DNA of 64,000 bases, from NCBI RefSeq assembly GCF_900086705.1, contig NZ_LT575483.1, positions 1,445,534 to 1,509,533 on the forward strand. Reading direction: 5' to 3'. The notes beneath the pieces are model-generated. The model saw only the letters and a program-made list of their open reading frames with translations. It was not told the DNA's origin and ran no database searches. The stretch is from Massilibacillus massiliensis. Its GTDB lineage: Bacteria; Bacillota; Negativicutes; FLKF01. Positions 61,562-64,000 of this stretch are shown in pieces. Numbering within the stretch: position 1 is the first letter of the stretch; every line of letters begins with the position of its first letter. Position numbers and translations under genes: made by a program.

Positions 61562-61984
61562 TTACTGCAATTTTTTAATGACATCATCTGTTATATCTAC
61601 GCCACCCTGTGCAACATTATTTTTATATAATACAACGGATAATCCTTTTTCTTTCGCAACATCTGTTAAAGCCTGATTCATTAAAGTATCTACTTGACCT
61701 TCTAAATCCTGTTTCTGTTTAACAAATTCAGCATAGGTATCTTGCTGCCGTTTTTGAAAATCCTCTGCCGACAAATTTGCTTTTTCTTGTTCAAGTTTTT
61801 CCGTCAACTGTTTGCCACTTTCATTCAATTGATCTTGAAATTGTTTTACCTTAGGACTGTCTTGCATAACCTTTTGTACGTCGACAACCCCAGTTTTGTC
61901 TGTATTATTAAAGCACCCTGTCATCATGACTGCCAGCACTGCCAACATAAGCATTGCCAGTACACGTTTTACTTGTAACTTCAC
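61562..61984 (-). CDS. OmpH/Skp-like chaperone, predicted lipoprotein
   Basis: The 140-residue protein has a signal peptide with a lipobox ending MMTGC (Cys24), then VVDVQKVMQDSPKVKQFQDQL and a long coiled coil, ending LSVVLYKNNVAQGGVDITDDVIKKLQ. This is the Skp pattern: V-D-x-Q-K-V start, helical tentacles, V-D-I-T-D end. It would hold unfolded outer-membrane proteins. The lipid anchor is unusual for Skp. The start is GTG 61984. Confidence 0.85.
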   Translation of the reverse strand: MKLQVKRVLAMLMLAVLAVMMTGCFNNTDKTGVVDVQKVMQDSPKVKQFQDQLNESGKQLTEKLEQEKANLSAEDFQKRQQDTYAEFVKQKQDLEGQVDTLMNQALTDVAKEKGLSVVLYKNNVAQGGVDITDDVIKKLQ

Positions 61985-62035
61985 TTGTAAAGCCTCCCTT
62001 AAACTATAGTTTCTTTTCTATTATACGCGTTTCTG

Positions 62036-62998
62036 TTACTTATTAAACTCCGCTACCACAAGATCTGTAATATCAAGTGCATGAATATTAACCTCTACAG
62101 TGGTTAATACAGTCGTCAGATTTTTTTCTATTGCAATCTTTGCGACTTTACTCGCGATATCGTTTTTTATACTTTCCTCTAGTACATGGATTTCTTGCTC
62201 TTTATAAATCATCGCTTCTTTTCCCTTGGCAAGTTTACCCACATCAAATTGCATTGCTGCATTTTGTTCTTCCAGAGCTTTTGTATTGCGTTCTGTAATT
62301 TCTGTTTGCTTTTTCACTCGCTCTGCATCAGCACTTTGTGCGATTTGATTGGCATATGCAGAAAATTCGCTTTCAGCCTTTTGTGATTCAGCTTGCATAA
62401 TCGCATTGACCTGATCATCCACAGCTTTTTGTTTTTGCTGTACTTTTTGATTTCGTTCATTTTCTAAAGCAATCCGCTTTTGATTCAATTCATTTCTAGC
62501 TTCTTCCTGCATTTGAATTGTTTCTAATTTCAATTTTAAATCAAAAAGAAGCGGTTGATAATATTGATCGATCTCAGCGACTTCACCCTGTAGTTTTTCG
62601 GCAAACGGCCTTGCGACCTCTTCATATTTTCGTTTGAGTTTGTCCTTTATTTCAGCGCGTTTTGCCGTAATTTTTTCATTTTCCTTTTGCTGTGCAGCCT
62701 CTTCAACTGCGCCTTGATTTAAGGCAGGCACTTGACGATTTACTGCGAAATCCTGACCTTCCTCATTTTGGGCCTTCAATGTATTGAATTCTTTATTTAA
62801 ACGCACCAAATCTTTATATTTGGGATGCGCTTTTAAAGCTTTATTCATATCGATAATGCCCAGATCTGTCTGCGCGGCTACATTCGTCGAACCTTCAGGG
62901 TTTTTTGAGTCGCCATCTGCAGCCTTCAGCAGATATCCGGCAAACGCGATAACGGCTAAAACAAGGAAACCAATCGTCCAAACCTTTCGACTCGCCAC
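62036..62998 (-). CDS. Long OmpH/Skp-like coiled-coil protein
   Basis: The 320-residue protein has an N-terminal anchor (VWTIGFLVLAVIAFAGYLL), then LGIIDMNKALKAHPKYKDLVRLNKEF (Skp opening). Two successive helical regions, rich in Gln/Glu/Lys/Ala, fill 80-270, and the end NLTTVLTTVEVNIHALDITDLVV resembles Skp. It is about double the usual length, so perhaps a fused or duplicated Skp. The start is GTG 62998. Confidence 0.8.
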   Translation of the reverse strand: MASRKVWTIGFLVLAVIAFAGYLLKAADGDSKNPEGSTNVAAQTDLGIIDMNKALKAHPKYKDLVRLNKEFNTLKAQNEEGQDFAVNRQVPALNQGAVEEAAQQKENEKITAKRAEIKDKLKRKYEEVARPFAEKLQGEVAEIDQYYQPLLFDLKLKLETIQMQEEARNELNQKRIALENERNQKVQQKQKAVDDQVNAIMQAESQKAESEFSAYANQIAQSADAERVKKQTEITERNTKALEEQNAAMQFDVGKLAKGKEAMIYKEQEIHVLEESIKNDIASKVAKIAIEKNLTTVLTTVEVNIHALDITDLVVAEFNK

Positions 62999-63020
62999 AA
63001 AACCACCCTTTCTAAGAAAG

Positions 63021-63050
63021 TACCGAGCGCGGTTGCCCTTGCTCGGTACT
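63021..63050 (-). terminator. Hairpin between two Skp-like genes
   Basis: GTACCGAGC and GCTCGGTAC (63021-63029, 63042-63050) are exact arms around a 12-base loop, followed by TTTCTTAG. It may reduce expression of downstream genes. Confidence 0.6.
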
Positions 63051-63082
63051 GTTAAAACACATTTTTTTAACTCTATAAATTA

Positions 63083-63553
63083 TTATTTAGAAAGCTTTTT
63101 TACAACTTCATCCGTAATATCTTGTCCGCCATAAACTACATTACTTTTGTCAAGAACAACAGATAAACCTTTTGCATCTGCTACACTTTTAATCGTAGCT
63201 TCCACTTTATCAAAAATTGGCGTAATTAATTCTTTTTCTTTCGCTGCTAAACGTTGTTGGATTTGTTGATAATACGCTTGTTTTTCCTGATCATTCATAT
63301 TTGCAGATTTGGATTCAAAATCAGCTTTTGCTTGTTCCACTTCTTTTTGCATTGCTTCTTTTGCTGCTGTCATATCAGGATGCTGTGAAACGATCAATTG
63401 TTGATTTACAACACCAACATTGGAAGAAGAACCAGCCGCACCGGCAAATCCTGTACTTGATTGTGATAATGCAAGCGCAACAATACTAAATACAAAAACA
63501 AACGCAATTGCTACACTAATAATCTTAATTTGTTTTTTCTCGAATTTTATCAT
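63083..63553 (-). CDS. OmpH/Skp-like periplasmic chaperone
   Basis: The protein has 156 residues: a signal peptide or anchor (IISVAIAFVFVFSIVALAL), VGVVNQQLIVSQHPDMTAAKEAMQ (Skp opening), coiled coil, and SVVLDKSNVVYGGQDITDEVVKKLSK. It is the closest of the three to a standard Skp. The start is ATG 63553, after AAAGGAGA; ten codons upstream the frame opens without such a site. Confidence 0.87.
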   Translation of the reverse strand: MIKFEKKQIKIISVAIAFVFVFSIVALALSQSSTGFAGAAGSSSNVGVVNQQLIVSQHPDMTAAKEAMQKEVEQAKADFESKSANMNDQEKQAYYQQIQQRLAAKEKELITPIFDKVEATIKSVADAKGLSVVLDKSNVVYGGQDITDEVVKKLSK

Positions 63554-63669
63554 TTTAATATTCTCCTTTTTGCCTTTCGGCATTTACATTTCAACTCATT
63601 TTTTCACACACTGACTCGTAAGTTAAACAACATTATTATAACAAACTAGCGCTTCTTATTCAAGAAAGT

Positions 63670-64000
63670 TTAAAAATATCCAATCATACGCAACCAATGA
63701 TCATCATCATTCATTACATATTCTACACCGACAAAATCATGCAGATTATATCGAATTGCAAATTCATTCAATTGGGTTTTCGGTGTATGTTCAAATCTAA
63801 GAATCCACTTATTTGCAACTTTTTGCTTTGCCCACAAGATGGATGCCTTTTGATCCATATCATATTTAAAACCTAACTGCATTTGCGGTGTTATATCATG
63901 CGCTAATCCCGGAAGAAATATCCATTTTACTTTATGCGGCAAGAAATCAACTTCCGCAAAAATTTCATTTTGTCTAGAAATCATTCTCCCGGCATGAAGT
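63670..64000 (-). CDS. C-terminal end of a probable envelope protein (cut by the window)
   Basis: The last 110 or so residues are visible, ...LHAGRMISRQNEIFAEVDFLP and ending VGVEYVMNDDDHWLRMIGYF. They have alternating beta strands and a C-terminal Phe, as at the end of an outer-membrane barrel or a TamB-like protein. The frame stays open to the right edge, so ATG 63984 is probably internal. Diderm genomes often have bamA or tamB just before skp, which fits, but I cannot choose between them. Confidence 0.55.
   Translation of the reverse strand, partial: LHAGRMISRQNEIFAEVDFLPHKVKWIFLPGLAHDITPQMQLGFKYDMDQKASILWAKQKVANKWILRFEHTPKTQLNEFAIRYNLHDFVGVEYVMNDDDHWLRMIGYF

Overview
The window is AT-rich bacterial DNA dominated by lipopolysaccharide (LPS) and outer-membrane genes, nearly all on the minus strand. 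Several traits occur together: a full Raetz pathway using LpxI, S-layer-homology (SLH) porins of the OmpM type, DUF1659/DUF2922 small proteins, a DUF3084 protein, and strong Firmicutes-style ribosome sites (AAGGAGG). This combination points to a diderm Firmicute of the class Negativicutes. The genus cannot be named from the sequence alone.

Layout. (1) 1-9854: an O-antigen or capsule locus. It holds a nucleotide-sugar dehydrogenase (cut by the left edge), a small hexapeptide acyltransferase, an ATP-grasp protein, three methyltransferases, a glycosyltransferase, a truncated glycosyltransferase, the ABC exporter Wzt/Wzm and a WbaP-type initiating phosphotransferase. (2) 9855-16790: an accessory stretch. 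It holds an undescribed-looking type I toxin-antitoxin candidate (10121-10390), a DUF1659/DUF2922 pair, a phosphoethanolamine transferase, a GDPD-like secreted protein, a VirK/YbjX (DUF535) protein lacking a normal start, a WaaP-like kinase, a DUF2922 gene fragment and an IS256-type transposase fragment. (3) 16792-29241: LPS core glycosyltransferases, an O-antigen ligase, a polysaccharide deacetylase, and the heptose genes hldA and hldC with heptosyltransferases. (4) 29253-37624: a short LptD-like protein, two secreted proteins of unknown function, two near-twin OmpM porins, a YqgF-like nuclease and a third SLH porin. (5) 37625-38748: non-coding, packed with repeats. (6) 38749-55027: DUF3084 protein, LptF/G, LptB, LptA, LptC, LpxL, KdsC, KdsA, KdsB, a WaaA-LpxK fusion, MsbA, LpxB, LpxI, LpxA, FabZ, LpxC. 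(7) 55471-64000: an ABC ATPase with a very large partner membrane protein, a second LpxL, a YjbH-like protein, LpxD, three Skp/OmpH-like proteins in a row, and the end of a probable outer-membrane or TamB-like protein.

Together these genes make lipid A-Kdo (LpxC/A/D/I/B/K, KdsA/B/C, WaaA, LpxL), flip it (MsbA), extend it with heptose and core sugars, and attach O-antigen exported by Wzm/Wzt (WaaL). They then move LPS to the surface (LptB/F/C/A/D) and supply porins and their chaperones.

Most interesting non-coding signals: the type I toxin-antitoxin candidate; an 18-nt leader motif shared by all three SLH porin genes; and two families of dispersed ~170-180 bp repeats whose stems carry compensating base changes. 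No tRNA, rRNA or CRISPR array was recognised.
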